Shown piece after piece: positions 1 to 7,092 of a DNA stretch of 13,923 nucleotides. The stretch covers positions 1 to 13,923 of the forward strand of contig CAMFZJ010000023.1 in assembly GCA_946004305.1 (NCBI GenBank), written 5' to 3'. The first letter of the stretch is position 1; every line of letters begins with the position of its first letter. A model generated the notes under the pieces. The model was not told where the DNA came from. It ran no database searches and was given only the letters and a program-made list of their open reading frames with translations. A program made the translations under genes and the position numbers. This DNA comes from an uncultured Clostridia bacterium. GTDB taxonomy: Bacteria > Bacillota > Clostridia > Oscillospirales > Acutalibacteraceae.

Positions 1-41
1 AAGGAGTATCGTCGGCAGCGTCAGATGTGTATAAGAGACAG
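1..41. other. Nextera i5 index plus transposase adapter (artefact)
   Basis: Positions 1-8 match the Nextera i5 index known as S507 (AAGGAGTA). Positions 9-41 match the 33-base Nextera read-1 adapter, ending in the 19-base Tn5 mosaic end (23-41). This is library sequence and not part of the genome; genuine sequence starts at 42. The index names are recalled from Illumina adapter tables and the match is read directly from the bases. Confidence 0.98.
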
Positions 42-128
42 GTACTGTTTATAGTACAACGAATATTATATAATTTTTTATAAGGAAAGACAACAAAGGT
101 TGTTTATGAGTTTCAAAGGAGAATTATT
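42..128 (+). promoter_or_regulatory. Leader of the SWIM-domain gene
   Basis: A TATAAT box lies at 69-74, but no convincing -35 element sits at the right distance, so the promoter is tentative. A small inverted repeat (GTACT-N6-AGTAC, 42-57) lies just upstream. A strong Shine-Dalgarno, AAAGGAG at 116-122, serves the ATG at 129. An 8-codon open frame (106-132, MSFKGELL) ends in TGA overlapping that ATG as ATGA; it could be a coupled leader peptide or chance. Anything further upstream is lost to the adapter. Confidence 0.4.
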
Positions 129-956
129 ATGAGTTACAAAATAGGCTTTAAAATAGGTTTTAAGGATAATGATTGTAAAAATGAAACAGTTGCTGAAAAA
201 GTAAACGCACCTGACACAACACCAAGAAAATCTCTTGTAAGTGTAAGGTTTGACTCCCCAAATCGCACTTATTCTTACTACAACGATAAATTCGACTTAA
301 AAAAGGGTGATATTGTATTTGTTGAAGGCAAACTGGAGGGTGTCCGTGGTATTGTTGTTGAAGTAAATTACAATTTCAAGATTAAACTTTCCGACTATAA
401 AAAGGTTATTGCTGTAGCCGATACAAAGGTTAGCGGCGAATTGTTCTTTGCAGGTTCTCACTTTGTTGTTTTTGACAAGAGTATTATACCTTTCAACAAA
501 GTTTTAACTTGGTATAAAGCTCCTGCAAAGCCTGATGAGGAAATAATTTGTTCAAGTGATGATAAAGAGAAATTTTTGCTTGAAAATTTAAAGGGAATGA
601 AAGTATCATACGATATAGAACAGCGTGGGTATGATTATTATCTTATGAACAAGGTTGTATATATTTCTGTAGATGGTAACGAAGGCAGGGCTATTGTAAA
701 CGGAACTGCACCTTACGAGGTGAATTTTTCTTACAATAACGGTGAAATAAGCAAACTTACATGTGAGTGCTATTGTAATTACACCTGTAAGCATCAGGTG
801 GCTGCAATGTACCAACTACAGGACATTCTGAAATCAATTAACCGCAATTATTCAGATATGTATGAAAAATCAAACTACTTTGCAGCAATATGCAAACAGG
901 CTCTTTTTGAAGTTTCTGTAGATTTCGGTAGTAAGGGTAGCTTAATTCTAAAATAA
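129..956 (+). CDS. SWIM zinc-finger protein of unknown function
   Basis: A complete 275-residue soluble protein with no signal peptide or membrane segment. The recognisable part is a compact SWIM-type zinc motif at residues 212-222 (CECYCNYTCKH: CxC, five residues, CxH). SWIM fingers bind DNA or proteins and often sit beside SNF2 helicases, but no helicase domain is present. Residues about 35-80 (VSVRF...DLKKGDIVFVEG...GIVVEV) look like a small beta-barrel resembling the PSP1 domain; this is a weak pattern resemblance only. The start is set by the AAAGGAG site seven bases upstream. The gene stands alone, closed by a terminator 61 bases downstream. It might be a nucleic-acid-binding regulator, but its function cannot be assigned from sequence. 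Confidence 0.85.
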   Translation: MSYKIGFKIGFKDNDCKNETVAEKVNAPDTTPRKSLVSVRFDSPNRTYSYYNDKFDLKKGDIVFVEGKLEGVRGIVVEVNYNFKIKLSDYKKVIAVADTKVSGELFFAGSHFVVFDKSIIPFNKVLTWYKAPAKPDEEIICSSDDKEKFLLENLKGMKVSYDIEQRGYDYYLMNKVVYISVDGNEGRAIVNGTAPYEVNFSYNNGEISKLTCECYCNYTCKHQVAAMYQLQDILKSINRNYSDMYEKSNYFAAICKQALFEVSVDFGSKGSLILK

Positions 957-1017
957 TTTATCCAAGATATTTTAGCTATCCCTTTGGACCCGGGATTATT
1001 TTTATACTAAAAGCACT

Positions 1018-1053
1018 AAATAACCTGTGAATACAAAAATTCACAGGTTATTT
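1018..1053 (+). terminator. Rho-independent terminator after the SWIM gene
   Basis: A perfect stem of at least 14 bp (AATAACCTGTGAAT, 1019-1032, with its complement 1039-1052) closes a six-base loop. One more A-T pair at 1018/1053 extends it, and a T-rich run follows. The A-rich 5' side means it could also act on the opposite strand. It separates the SWIM gene from the TetR operon. Confidence 0.9.
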
Positions 1054-1107
1054 TTGTATTAAAACAATTTCTTTTATGTGAGTTTTGCAAAATATTATCA
1101 ATATCAC

Positions 1108-1136
1108 TTGACAAGTTACCCGGGAGTAACTATAAT
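1108..1136 (+). promoter_or_regulatory. Consensus promoter of the TetR operon
   Basis: A perfect -35 (TTGACA, 1108-1113) and a perfect -10 (TATAAT, 1131-1136) are separated by exactly 17 bases. This should be an intrinsically strong sigma-A promoter, so the operon is presumably kept off by a repressor; the overlapping palindromes at 1114-1157 fit that. Transcription should start near 1143. Confidence 0.9.
1114..1131. promoter_or_regulatory. Operator 1 (18-bp palindrome in the promoter spacer)
   Basis: AGTTAC-CCGGGA-GTAACT fills the 17-bp spacer between -35 and -10 and touches the first base of the -10. It shares its AGTTAC/GTAACT half-sites with the palindrome at 1140-1157, 26 bp further on. 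It is the likely binding site of the TetR protein encoded at 1194-1781, which would block RNA polymerase. Inferred from symmetry and position. Confidence 0.8.
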
Positions 1137-1139
1137 AAA

Positions 1140-1157
1140 AGTTACTTAGAGGTAACT
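1140..1157. promoter_or_regulatory. Operator 2 (18-bp palindrome at the transcription start)
   Basis: AGTTAC-TTAGAG-GTAACT has the same half-sites as operator 1. It lies just downstream of the -10, over the expected start of transcription. Two matching sites on one promoter suggest binding by two TetR dimers. Confidence 0.8.
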
Positions 1158-1193
1158 TTTTTGTTGATTAAGAGGTAGATTGAGGTAAAATTA

Positions 1194-1781
1194 ATGAAAA
1201 CCACTAAAAATGAAATACTTAATACGGCTTTATCCGTTTTTTCACAGAAGGGATATGAAGGTGCTTTACTCCGTGATATTTCCGATTCTTTAGGAATTAC
1301 AAAGGCAGCATTATACAAGCATTTCAAAAGCAAGGAAGCACTTTGGAATACTTTAATAGACTATGTGGAGCAGTATTATTCTGAGCATATTAATTCTCTT
1401 TCTAATATACCTATTCCTGATAATTGGGATAAATTGAAAGAGATTTCTCTGAAGCAGATTGAATTTACACTCCACGATGAAACGGTTAAGCGTGTACGCA
1501 AACTGCTTACAATTGAGCAGTATCGCAACGAAAGAATGTCTGCTCTGGCTACGAAGCATTTCATAACAGATATCGAATCACGCTTTACTAAGGCTTTTGA
1601 AAAAATGATAGAAAAAGGTGTTTTGAAATGCACAAATCCTGAATTACTTGCTTTTCAATACACTGCACCTATTACAATGCTGATTCATCTTTGTGATCGT
1701 GAGTCAGAAAAAGAAGCAGAAATTATGAAGAAAATAGAAGCTCATATCGAGCAGTTTACAAGGGAGTACAAAACCAAATGA
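1194..1781 (+). CDS. TetR/AcrR family transcriptional regulator
   Basis: A 195-residue protein of normal TetR length. The N-terminal DNA-binding domain spans about residues 5-50, with a helix-turn-helix near 27-46 (LRDISDSLGITKAALYKHFKSK), the classic TetR recognition region. The helical remainder would form the ligand-binding and dimerisation domain; its ligand is unknown. The start follows a GAGG site at 1182-1185. The gene opens a five-gene operon, and its stop overlaps the next start as ATGA at 1778-1781. The two palindromes in its own promoter point to autorepression relieved by a small molecule, probably a substrate of the reductase, acetyltransferase or exporter encoded next to it. Confidence 0.95.
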   Translation: MKTTKNEILNTALSVFSQKGYEGALLRDISDSLGITKAALYKHFKSKEALWNTLIDYVEQYYSEHINSLSNIPIPDNWDKLKEISLKQIEFTLHDETVKRVRKLLTIEQYRNERMSALATKHFITDIESRFTKAFEKMIEKGVLKCTNPELLAFQYTAPITMLIHLCDRESEKEAEIMKKIEAHIEQFTREYKTK

Positions 1782-2491
1782 AAATAGTATTAATTCATGG
1801 TCAAAACCATAAGGGCAGTACCTGTATGATAGCACAGGAGCTTGCTGAAAAGATTAATGATAAAACACAGGGAACATCGGAAATAAAAGAATATTTCCTG
1901 CCAAAGGATTTTGATAAACCATGTATGGGATGTTGTACTTGCTTTAAGGAAGACTTAACAAAATGCCCTCACTACACAAAGCTTGAACCTCTGGTAACAG
2001 CTCTCTTAGAAGCGGATTTGATTATTCTGGAAAGTCCTGTTTATGTATATCACGCTACAGGACAGATGATGAGCTTTCTGGATCATTTCGGAACATGGTG
2101 GGTAGTACACAGACCAAAGGCAGAAATGTGTAAAAAGCAGGCTGTTGTAATTGCTACCGCTGCAGGCGGTGGTATGAAAAGCACAGTAAAGGATATGGCT
2201 GACAGCTTGGAAATGTGGGGAATCAGTAAAATATATAAATACGGTGTTGGGGTGCAAGCCGTAAGTCCAAAAGAAATACCCGAGAGAATTATAAAAAAAA
2301 TTCATAAAAAGACAGAAAAACTATCAGAAGCGGTATGCAAAAATGCCGGCAAACAAAAAATGAACCACCGTGGAAAAAAGTGGTTCTACCTAATGCGGTT
2401 AGCACAGAAACATTTTCCGCCTATGGAACCGGATTATTCCTACTGGGAAGAAAAGGGTTGGCACAAAAAAGCAAGACCTTGGAAAGGATGA
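1778..2491 (+). CDS. Flavodoxin-like NAD(P)H-dependent FMN oxidoreductase
   Basis: A 237-residue cytoplasmic protein with a flavodoxin fold. The N-terminal beta strand and phosphate-binding loop (MKIVLIHGQNHKGST, residues 1-15) should hold the FMN phosphate. A Cys-rich stretch PCMGCCTCF (48-56) followed by an ADLIILESPVYVYHATGQM segment (79-97) is typical of the multimeric flavodoxin / NADPH-dependent FMN reductase family. Family members reduce quinones, nitro compounds, azo compounds or metals; the substrate here cannot be read from sequence. The C-terminal third is basic and less conserved. Translation is coupled to the regulator upstream and the acetyltransferase downstream by ATGA overlaps, so it is probably induced along with them. 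Confidence 0.88.
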   Translation: MKIVLIHGQNHKGSTCMIAQELAEKINDKTQGTSEIKEYFLPKDFDKPCMGCCTCFKEDLTKCPHYTKLEPLVTALLEADLIILESPVYVYHATGQMMSFLDHFGTWWVVHRPKAEMCKKQAVVIATAAGGGMKSTVKDMADSLEMWGISKIYKYGVGVQAVSPKEIPERIIKKIHKKTEKLSEAVCKNAGKQKMNHRGKKWFYLMRLAQKHFPPMEPDYSYWEEKGWHKKARPWKG

Positions 2492-3000
2492 TAAATATAA
2501 ATATTACAATAAGAGAATGGAAAAAATCAGATGCTATGTCACTTTCCTCTGCCCTGAATAACAAAAAAGTACTTAATAATCTTCGAGATGGTCTGCACTA
2601 CCCCTACACCCGACAGGATGCAGAGGAATATATAAACTTAATTTTAAGTTCAAACCCCAACGATACATTCGCATATGCAGTAGATATTGACGGCAAGGCT
2701 GTTGGGAGTATCGGTGCTTTCAGACAGAGTAACATACATTTTCGCACAGCGGAGCTTGGTTATTATTTGGCTGAGGAATATTGGGGCAAGGGCATTATGA
2801 CCGAGGCTGTCAAACTGCTGTGTAAAAAGGTATTTAGCGAAACAGACATTATCCGAATTTTTGCAGAGCCCTTTGCCAAAAATTTTGGCTCTCGGCGTGT
2901 TCTTGAAAAAGCAGGGTTTCAGCTTGAAGGGATAATGAAGAATAACGCATTCAAAAACGGTAAGGTACTTGATATGGCACTTTATTCATTAACAAGATAG
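2488..3000 (+). CDS. GNAT family N-acetyltransferase (RimJ/RimL-like)
   Basis: A 170-residue acetyl-CoA-dependent acetyltransferase. The acetyl-CoA pyrophosphate loop is at residues 99-103 (WGKGI), after the ELGYYLAEEY strand. The later NFGSRRVLEKAGFQLEG segment (132-148) is the characteristic GNAT motif B region of ribosomal-protein-type acetyltransferases. The frame is open upstream to 2335, but the start at 2488 gives a conventional N-terminus (MININITIREWKKSDA) and an ATGA overlap with the reductase stop, so it is preferred. Its acceptor may be a protein N-terminus or a small toxic amine; operon context favours a resistance or detoxification role, which is inference. Confidence 0.9.
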   Translation: MININITIREWKKSDAMSLSSALNNKKVLNNLRDGLHYPYTRQDAEEYINLILSSNPNDTFAYAVDIDGKAVGSIGAFRQSNIHFRTAELGYYLAEEYWGKGIMTEAVKLLCKKVFSETDIIRIFAEPFAKNFGSRRVLEKAGFQLEGIMKNNAFKNGKVLDMALYSLTR

Positions 3001-3044
3001 GATTAAATAATTCATGAAACGTCCTGTATTTTGGAGGTATAAAA

Positions 3045-3920
3045 ATGAAAGCAATTATAACAGAACACTTAACAAAATTTTACGGCAAAGCTCGTGGAAT
3101 TACTGATGTAAATCTCTCAGTTGATGAAGGGGATTTTTACGGTTTTATCGGGCCTAACGGTGCCGGAAAATCTACAACAATACGCACTCTGTTGGGTTTG
3201 ATTTCTCCTACAAGCGGCAGTGCGGAAGTATTAGGTAAAAACATTCTGCAAAATCGAATTGAAATATTATCTCAGATAGGCTATCTTCCCAGTGAAGCGG
3301 TGTTTTATAACGGAATGCGTGTTCGTGATATTCTTAATTACTCCGCCAAGCTTCACAAGACCGATTGCAAGGATGAAGCAAAAAAGCTTTGTGAACGGCT
3401 TGAACTTGATACATCTCGCCGAGTGGATGAATTATCCCTGGGTAACCGAAAAAAAGTAGGCATTGTCTGTGCATTGCAACACAAACCTAAGCTATATATT
3501 TTAGATGAGCCTACAAGCGGATTGGATCCTTTAATGCAACGAGAATTTTATGAATTGCTTACTGAGAGAAATCGTGAAGGAGCAACTGTATTTCTTTCCT
3601 CCCATATTCTGTCGGAAATAGGTCGTTATTGTAACCACGCCGCCATTATCCGAGATGGAAAAATCCTGATATCGGACAGCGTAGAAAAACTGGGACACAC
3701 CGGAGTTAAGCGTATCACCTTACAGGGTGCTGAGGGTATACCTGAAATTGCCGGTGTAAAAAATATAACAAATGAAAATGGGACTGTTAGTTTTCTATAC
3801 AGCGGAAATCCCAGGGAATTGCTTTCCTGCCTTACTGATATATCTTTTAAAGATTTTACTGTTACCGATCCTGATTTGGATGAAATATTTATGCACTACT
3901 ATGCAAAGGAGGAAAACTAA
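3045..3920 (+). CDS. ABC transporter ATP-binding protein (ABC-2 exporter type)
   Basis: A 291-residue ATPase powering the permease encoded next. It has Walker A GPNGAGKST (residues 36-44), a signature motif read as LSLGN (130-134) in place of LSGGQ, Walker B LYILDEP (150-156) and the H-loop SSHILSE (185-191). The Q-loop glutamine is replaced (GYLPSE, 79-84). These departures recur in drug, bacteriocin or lantibiotic-type ABC-2 ATPases and do not suggest a dead enzyme. A C-terminal extension of about 80 residues follows the catalytic core. GGAGG at 3033-3037 sets the start. The 44-base gap to the acetyltransferase holds no visible terminator, so it is part of the same operon. Confidence 0.94.
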   Translation: MKAIITEHLTKFYGKARGITDVNLSVDEGDFYGFIGPNGAGKSTTIRTLLGLISPTSGSAEVLGKNILQNRIEILSQIGYLPSEAVFYNGMRVRDILNYSAKLHKTDCKDEAKKLCERLELDTSRRVDELSLGNRKKVGIVCALQHKPKLYILDEPTSGLDPLMQREFYELLTERNREGATVFLSSHILSEIGRYCNHAAIIRDGKILISDSVEKLGHTGVKRITLQGAEGIPEIAGVKNITNENGTVSFLYSGNPRELLSCLTDISFKDFTVTDPDLDEIFMHYYAKEEN

Positions 3921-3921
3921 G

Positions 3922-4707
3922 ATGACAATATTTTTTCACGAACTCAAACGGGGCAAAATTTCTCTTTTGATTTGGTCATTGGCTGTTGCATTTATGCTTG
4001 GTGTATGTGTGCTTATTTATCCGGAGATGAAAACTCAGATGGGTGATATAAGCGCTATGTTTGCAGATATGGGGTCTTTCTCTGCCGCTTTCGGTATGGA
4101 TAAAATCAATTTCGGCACATTTATCGGCTTTTTCGGGGTGGAATGTGGAAATGTTTTAGGGTTAGGCGGTGCATTATTTGCCTCTATCCTGGGAATTTCT
4201 GCTCTTGCAAAAGAAGAAAAAGACCATACGGCTGAATTTCTTTTGACTCATCCTGTTTCCAGAGAAAGGGTGCTGACAGAAAAACTGCTTGCTGTTTTTG
4301 CACAGATAATTATTTTTAATCTGGTATCGGTGCTAATCACCGTTCTTGCAATTTTTGCTATCGGTGAAAGTGCAGATGCAAAAATTATGTTTCTAATGTT
4401 TCTTGCCTACTTTGTAATGCAGATAGAAATTGCATCCGTTACCTTTGGTGTTTCCGCTTTTCTTAAAGGAAATGGGCTTGGGGTAGGCCTTGGCATTGCT
4501 GTCTTACTGTATTTTCTGAATATTATTTCTAATTTAACAGAAGATGTAAAATTTTTAAAATACATTTCACCTTTCGGTTATACGGAAGGCGCAGAAATTA
4601 TCTCAAACAACGCTATTGAAATGAAGTATGTTGCTGTGGGTATTGGGTTTATGGTAGCAGGCATTGTTATTGCATTTATAAAATACAGAAAGAAAGATAT
4701 AAGCTAA
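3922..4707 (+). CDS. ABC-2 type transporter permease
   Basis: A 261-residue membrane protein with about six hydrophobic segments (roughly residues 12-33, 77-97, 123-148, 154-180, 184-203 and 236-254). The cytoplasmic stretch EEKDHTAEFLLTHPVSRERV (98-117) is the conserved loop of ABC-2 permeases acting with CcmA-like ATPases. The ATG at 3922 is one base after the ATPase stop and is served by AAAGGAGG at 3905-3912. A longer open frame from 3772 overlaps the ATPase and is rejected. The pair should form an exporter of two ATPases and two permeases. The substrate is unknown, probably the compound sensed by the TetR protein. Confidence 0.92.
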   Translation: MTIFFHELKRGKISLLIWSLAVAFMLGVCVLIYPEMKTQMGDISAMFADMGSFSAAFGMDKINFGTFIGFFGVECGNVLGLGGALFASILGISALAKEEKDHTAEFLLTHPVSRERVLTEKLLAVFAQIIIFNLVSVLITVLAIFAIGESADAKIMFLMFLAYFVMQIEIASVTFGVSAFLKGNGLGVGLGIAVLLYFLNIISNLTEDVKFLKYISPFGYTEGAEIISNNAIEMKYVAVGIGFMVAGIVIAFIKYRKKDIS

Positions 4708-4748
4708 AACAGTTATCATTATTATCGAAGAATAAAGAAAGCATAATT

Positions 4749-4801
4749 TTTGCCGGCACAATTAACCAACCGAATTTGGTGTTGAGTTTTGTGCCGGCAA
4801 A
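4749..4801. terminator. Long hairpin between convergent operons
   Basis: Perfect 13-bp arms (TTTGCCGGCACAA at 4749-4761 and its complement at 4789-4801) enclose a 27-base loop with a second small stem (ACCAA 4765-4769 with TTGGT 4776-4780). It lies between the permease stop (4707, + strand) and the S component stop (4818, - strand), so it probably terminates both transcripts. The T-run is weak on the + side and absent on the - side, so it is not a textbook terminator; a small palindromic repeat element is the alternative. Confidence 0.6.
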
Positions 4802-4817
4802 TGTTTTATAAATTTAG

Positions 4818-5495
4818 TTACAATCCGTATTTGATCTTTATACGGGTTATTTTCTTACCTAAAAAAGGAGTCAAGATAAGCAGAAAAACTATGTTTGAAA
4901 CAGCATAAATTGCGGTAATTGGTATGGCGCTGATTACTGCACCTATAAACCTTTCAAAGTTAAATATGCCGTCAGCCCAAAGTGTTGTCCAAACATCCAT
5001 TATGAGTGAAAAGGCGATACCGGCAAAAAATCCGTAGATTATTAAAATGATTTTACTCCTAATAAGTTGACTTGAGAAAAGTCCTGCAACAAAGCCTATA
5101 ATTCCCCAAGAGAATATTTGAAAAGGAGTCCAAGGACCTTGCCCAAAGTAGAAATTGGACAAAACTGCTGACAATGCACCTGTTATAAATCCAAACTCAC
5201 TTCCAAAGTACATTGCAGAAATTATTACCATTGCAGTTACAGGCTTAAAGAACGGCAATGGAGCAAATATAAATCGTCCTGCAACAGATAAAGCTGTCAT
5301 AACAGCTAAAATTACTATGTACCTGGTTGTAGTATTCTTCTTTTCAAGGCTAATAAAAAATGGTACGCAGGATAGTATGATAATTAATAAGGAAACAAAT
5401 GCATAGGCTTTGTTACCTAACAATGATACACTAAGAATAACTATTAGCGGTATAAGAAAAAAAGTAACCCCGTATTTTAGTATAGGTTTAATCAT
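4818..5495 (-). CDS. ECF transporter S component, probably corrinoid-specific
   Basis: A 225-residue protein with about six hydrophobic helices, the substrate-binding subunit of an energy-coupling-factor importer. Residues 59-110 (TTRYIVILAVMTALSVAGRF then FFKPVTAMVIISAMYFGSEFGFITGALSA) and the GQGPWTPFQIFSWGIIGFVAG stretch (118-138) match the general pattern of ECF S components in the family that includes CbrT, the cobalamin S component of Lactobacillus. This family link is from memory of motifs. Cargo is inferred mainly from the cobalamin riboswitch controlling the operon and from the transcobalamin-like proteins encoded with it. The start overlaps the ATPase stop by eight bases and has AGGTGA upstream. 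It is the last gene of the operon. Confidence 0.88.
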   Translation of the reverse strand: MIKPILKYGVTFFLIPLIVILSVSLLGNKAYAFVSLLIIILSCVPFFISLEKKNTTTRYIVILAVMTALSVAGRFIFAPLPFFKPVTAMVIISAMYFGSEFGFITGALSAVLSNFYFGQGPWTPFQIFSWGIIGFVAGLFSSQLIRSKIILIIYGFFAGIAFSLIMDVWTTLWADGIFNFERFIGAVISAIPITAIYAVSNIVFLLILTPFLGKKITRIKIKYGL

Positions 5496-7092
5496 TATTA
5501 TTCACCTTTTTTAATTCATTACTTTTACAAAGAGTAACCACATCATTTACCGTTACTGCATTTTTAAGAATATTTCTACTGATTCTTGCAGAGGTAGTGG
5601 TGTAAAAATTATTGTTTGTAAAAAAAGAATTTGAATCATTCTCTGCTGTAATATTTCCGTCAAACAAAAGTCCGCAACGGTTAGCATATTCAGCAGCAAA
5701 TTCGACATCGTGAGTTACCATAAAGATTGTCAGCCCTGATTTATTAAGACTAAGCAGGATTTTTCCAAGCTCTTCTTTAGAAAATGAATCAAGCCCCTTT
5801 GTTGGCTCGTCAAGAAGCAGTACTTCAGGATTAGTTAATAATACTTTTACAATACCGGCTTTCTGAAGCTCGCCGCCGCTTAAATCATAAGGGTGTTTAT
5901 TCAAAAGATGTTCAATATTGAACATCTTTAATAATTCTAAATAGGAATAATTAATCAGTTTGAAATCCTCTTCTAGGCTATCTTTAACAAATAAGTTTTT
6001 AGGATTTTGAGGGAGAAAACCTACTTTATTACCAAAAGTATCAATTTTTCCCCTATAGGGCTTTATGTTCTTTGAAATGCACTTTAATAATGTTGATTTA
6101 CCGCATCCGTTCTCTCCCAACAAAGCATACAGTTCTCCTTTATATACATTGAAATCACAGTTTTTTAAAACATCTGCTCCCTCTTTGCTATATCTGAACC
6201 ATATATCCTTACAAGCAATTACAGATTCTATTGACACTTTACAATCAACTTTTATTTTTTCATCAATGTCATTATAATTCTTTTGAAGAAATTTTCTGCC
6301 ATCTCTTACAGTTAACGGACATTCACCGCTTTCAGATAAACTATTAAAAATCCTAGCCGAAGCCGGCAAGGCTTTACTTATCTTATGATTTCTAAGCTTT
6401 GGAACAATGTCCTTTGGTGTATCAAAATATATAAGCTTACTACTTTCCATAACAGCAACTTTATCTGCTATTGCAAAAAGTTCCTGCAAATGGTGCTCAG
6501 CTATTATAACAGTCAATCCTAAGTCATTATTAAGACGCTTAATTGTATTAATAAATTCCGTGGCAGCTATTGGGTCAAGCTGTGAGGTAGGCTCATCAAG
6601 TATTATTACATCAGGATTCATCGCCATAACTGACGCTAAATTCAGAAGCTGTTTTTCTCCACCCGACAAGGAGTTGGTATCTTTATTAAAAAGCTTTGAT
6701 AAGCCGAAATAACTGGCAAATTCGGATACCTTTAGCCGAATTTCAGTATTATTATATCCCAGATTTTCAAGTCCGAAAGCAAGCTCGCTATATACCTTAT
6801 CTGTTACAATCTGACTGTCAGGGTCTTGCATTATAAAACCTATTTCAGAAGCACTAATATATTGGTTAATTTCTTTAATCTTTTTTCCTTTGTAGAATAT
6901 TTCACCACTTGTTTTTCCGTAAGGTGTAAGCTCTTTTTTCAACATTCGTAATAAGGTGGTTTTTCCACAGCCGGACTCACCTATTAATAAAATAAAATCA
7001 CCTGGATTTACATTTAGGTTTATAGACTCTAATGCAGGTGTTTCAGAATCAGGATAGGTAAAGCTTAGATTTTTGATATTGAATATTTCCAC
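5488..7092 (-). CDS. Fused double ECF ATPase (EcfA1-EcfA2 type)
   Basis: A 534-residue protein with two complete ABC ATPase domains, giving the ECF module both ATPases in one chain. Domain 1: Walker A GESGCGKTT (38-46), Q-loop Q89, LSGGE (142-146), Walker B IILDEP (163-168), H200. Domain 2: Walker A GENGCGKST (326-334), Q362, LSGGE (404-408), Walker B LLLDEP (425-430), H461. All catalytic residues are present in both halves, so both sites should hydrolyse ATP. The start is GTG at 7092, preceded by AAGGAGGGG and lying 28 bases inside the end of EcfT, so translation is likely coupled. It drives uptake by EcfT and the S component. The 50-residue tail after domain 2 is Asn-rich and unassigned. 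Confidence 0.95.
   Translation of the reverse strand: MEIFNIKNLSFTYPDSETPALESINLNVNPGDFILLIGESGCGKTTLLRMLKKELTPYGKTSGEIFYKGKKIKEINQYISASEIGFIMQDPDSQIVTDKVYSELAFGLENLGYNNTEIRLKVSEFASYFGLSKLFNKDTNSLSGGEKQLLNLASVMAMNPDVIILDEPTSQLDPIAATEFINTIKRLNNDLGLTVIIAEHHLQELFAIADKVAVMESSKLIYFDTPKDIVPKLRNHKISKALPASARIFNSLSESGECPLTVRDGRKFLQKNYNDIDEKIKVDCKVSIESVIACKDIWFRYSKEGADVLKNCDFNVYKGELYALLGENGCGKSTLLKCISKNIKPYRGKIDTFGNKVGFLPQNPKNLFVKDSLEEDFKLINYSYLELLKMFNIEHLLNKHPYDLSGGELQKAGIVKVLLTNPEVLLLDEPTKGLDSFSKEELGKILLSLNKSGLTIFMVTHDVEFAAEYANRCGLLFDGNITAENDSNSFFTNNNFYTTTSARISRNILKNAVTVNDVVTLCKSNELKKVNNND

Noticed and set aside
957..1017. Possible frameshifted continuation of the SWIM gene
   Set aside because: No extended frame or recognisable motif continues past the stop, and a terminator follows directly.
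2335..2487. 51-codon N-terminal extension of the acetyltransferase
   Set aside because: It lies wholly within the reductase gene in another frame and does not look like a GNAT domain. The ATGA-coupled start at 2488 fits the family length.
3772..3921. 50-codon extension of the ABC permease
   Set aside because: It overlaps the ATPase C-terminus in another frame. A strong AAAGGAGG site serves the ATG at 3922.
6065..6712. Two + strand open frames (70 and 101 codons)
   Set aside because: They are antisense shadows of the fused EcfA gene, with no ribosome site and no recognisable domain.
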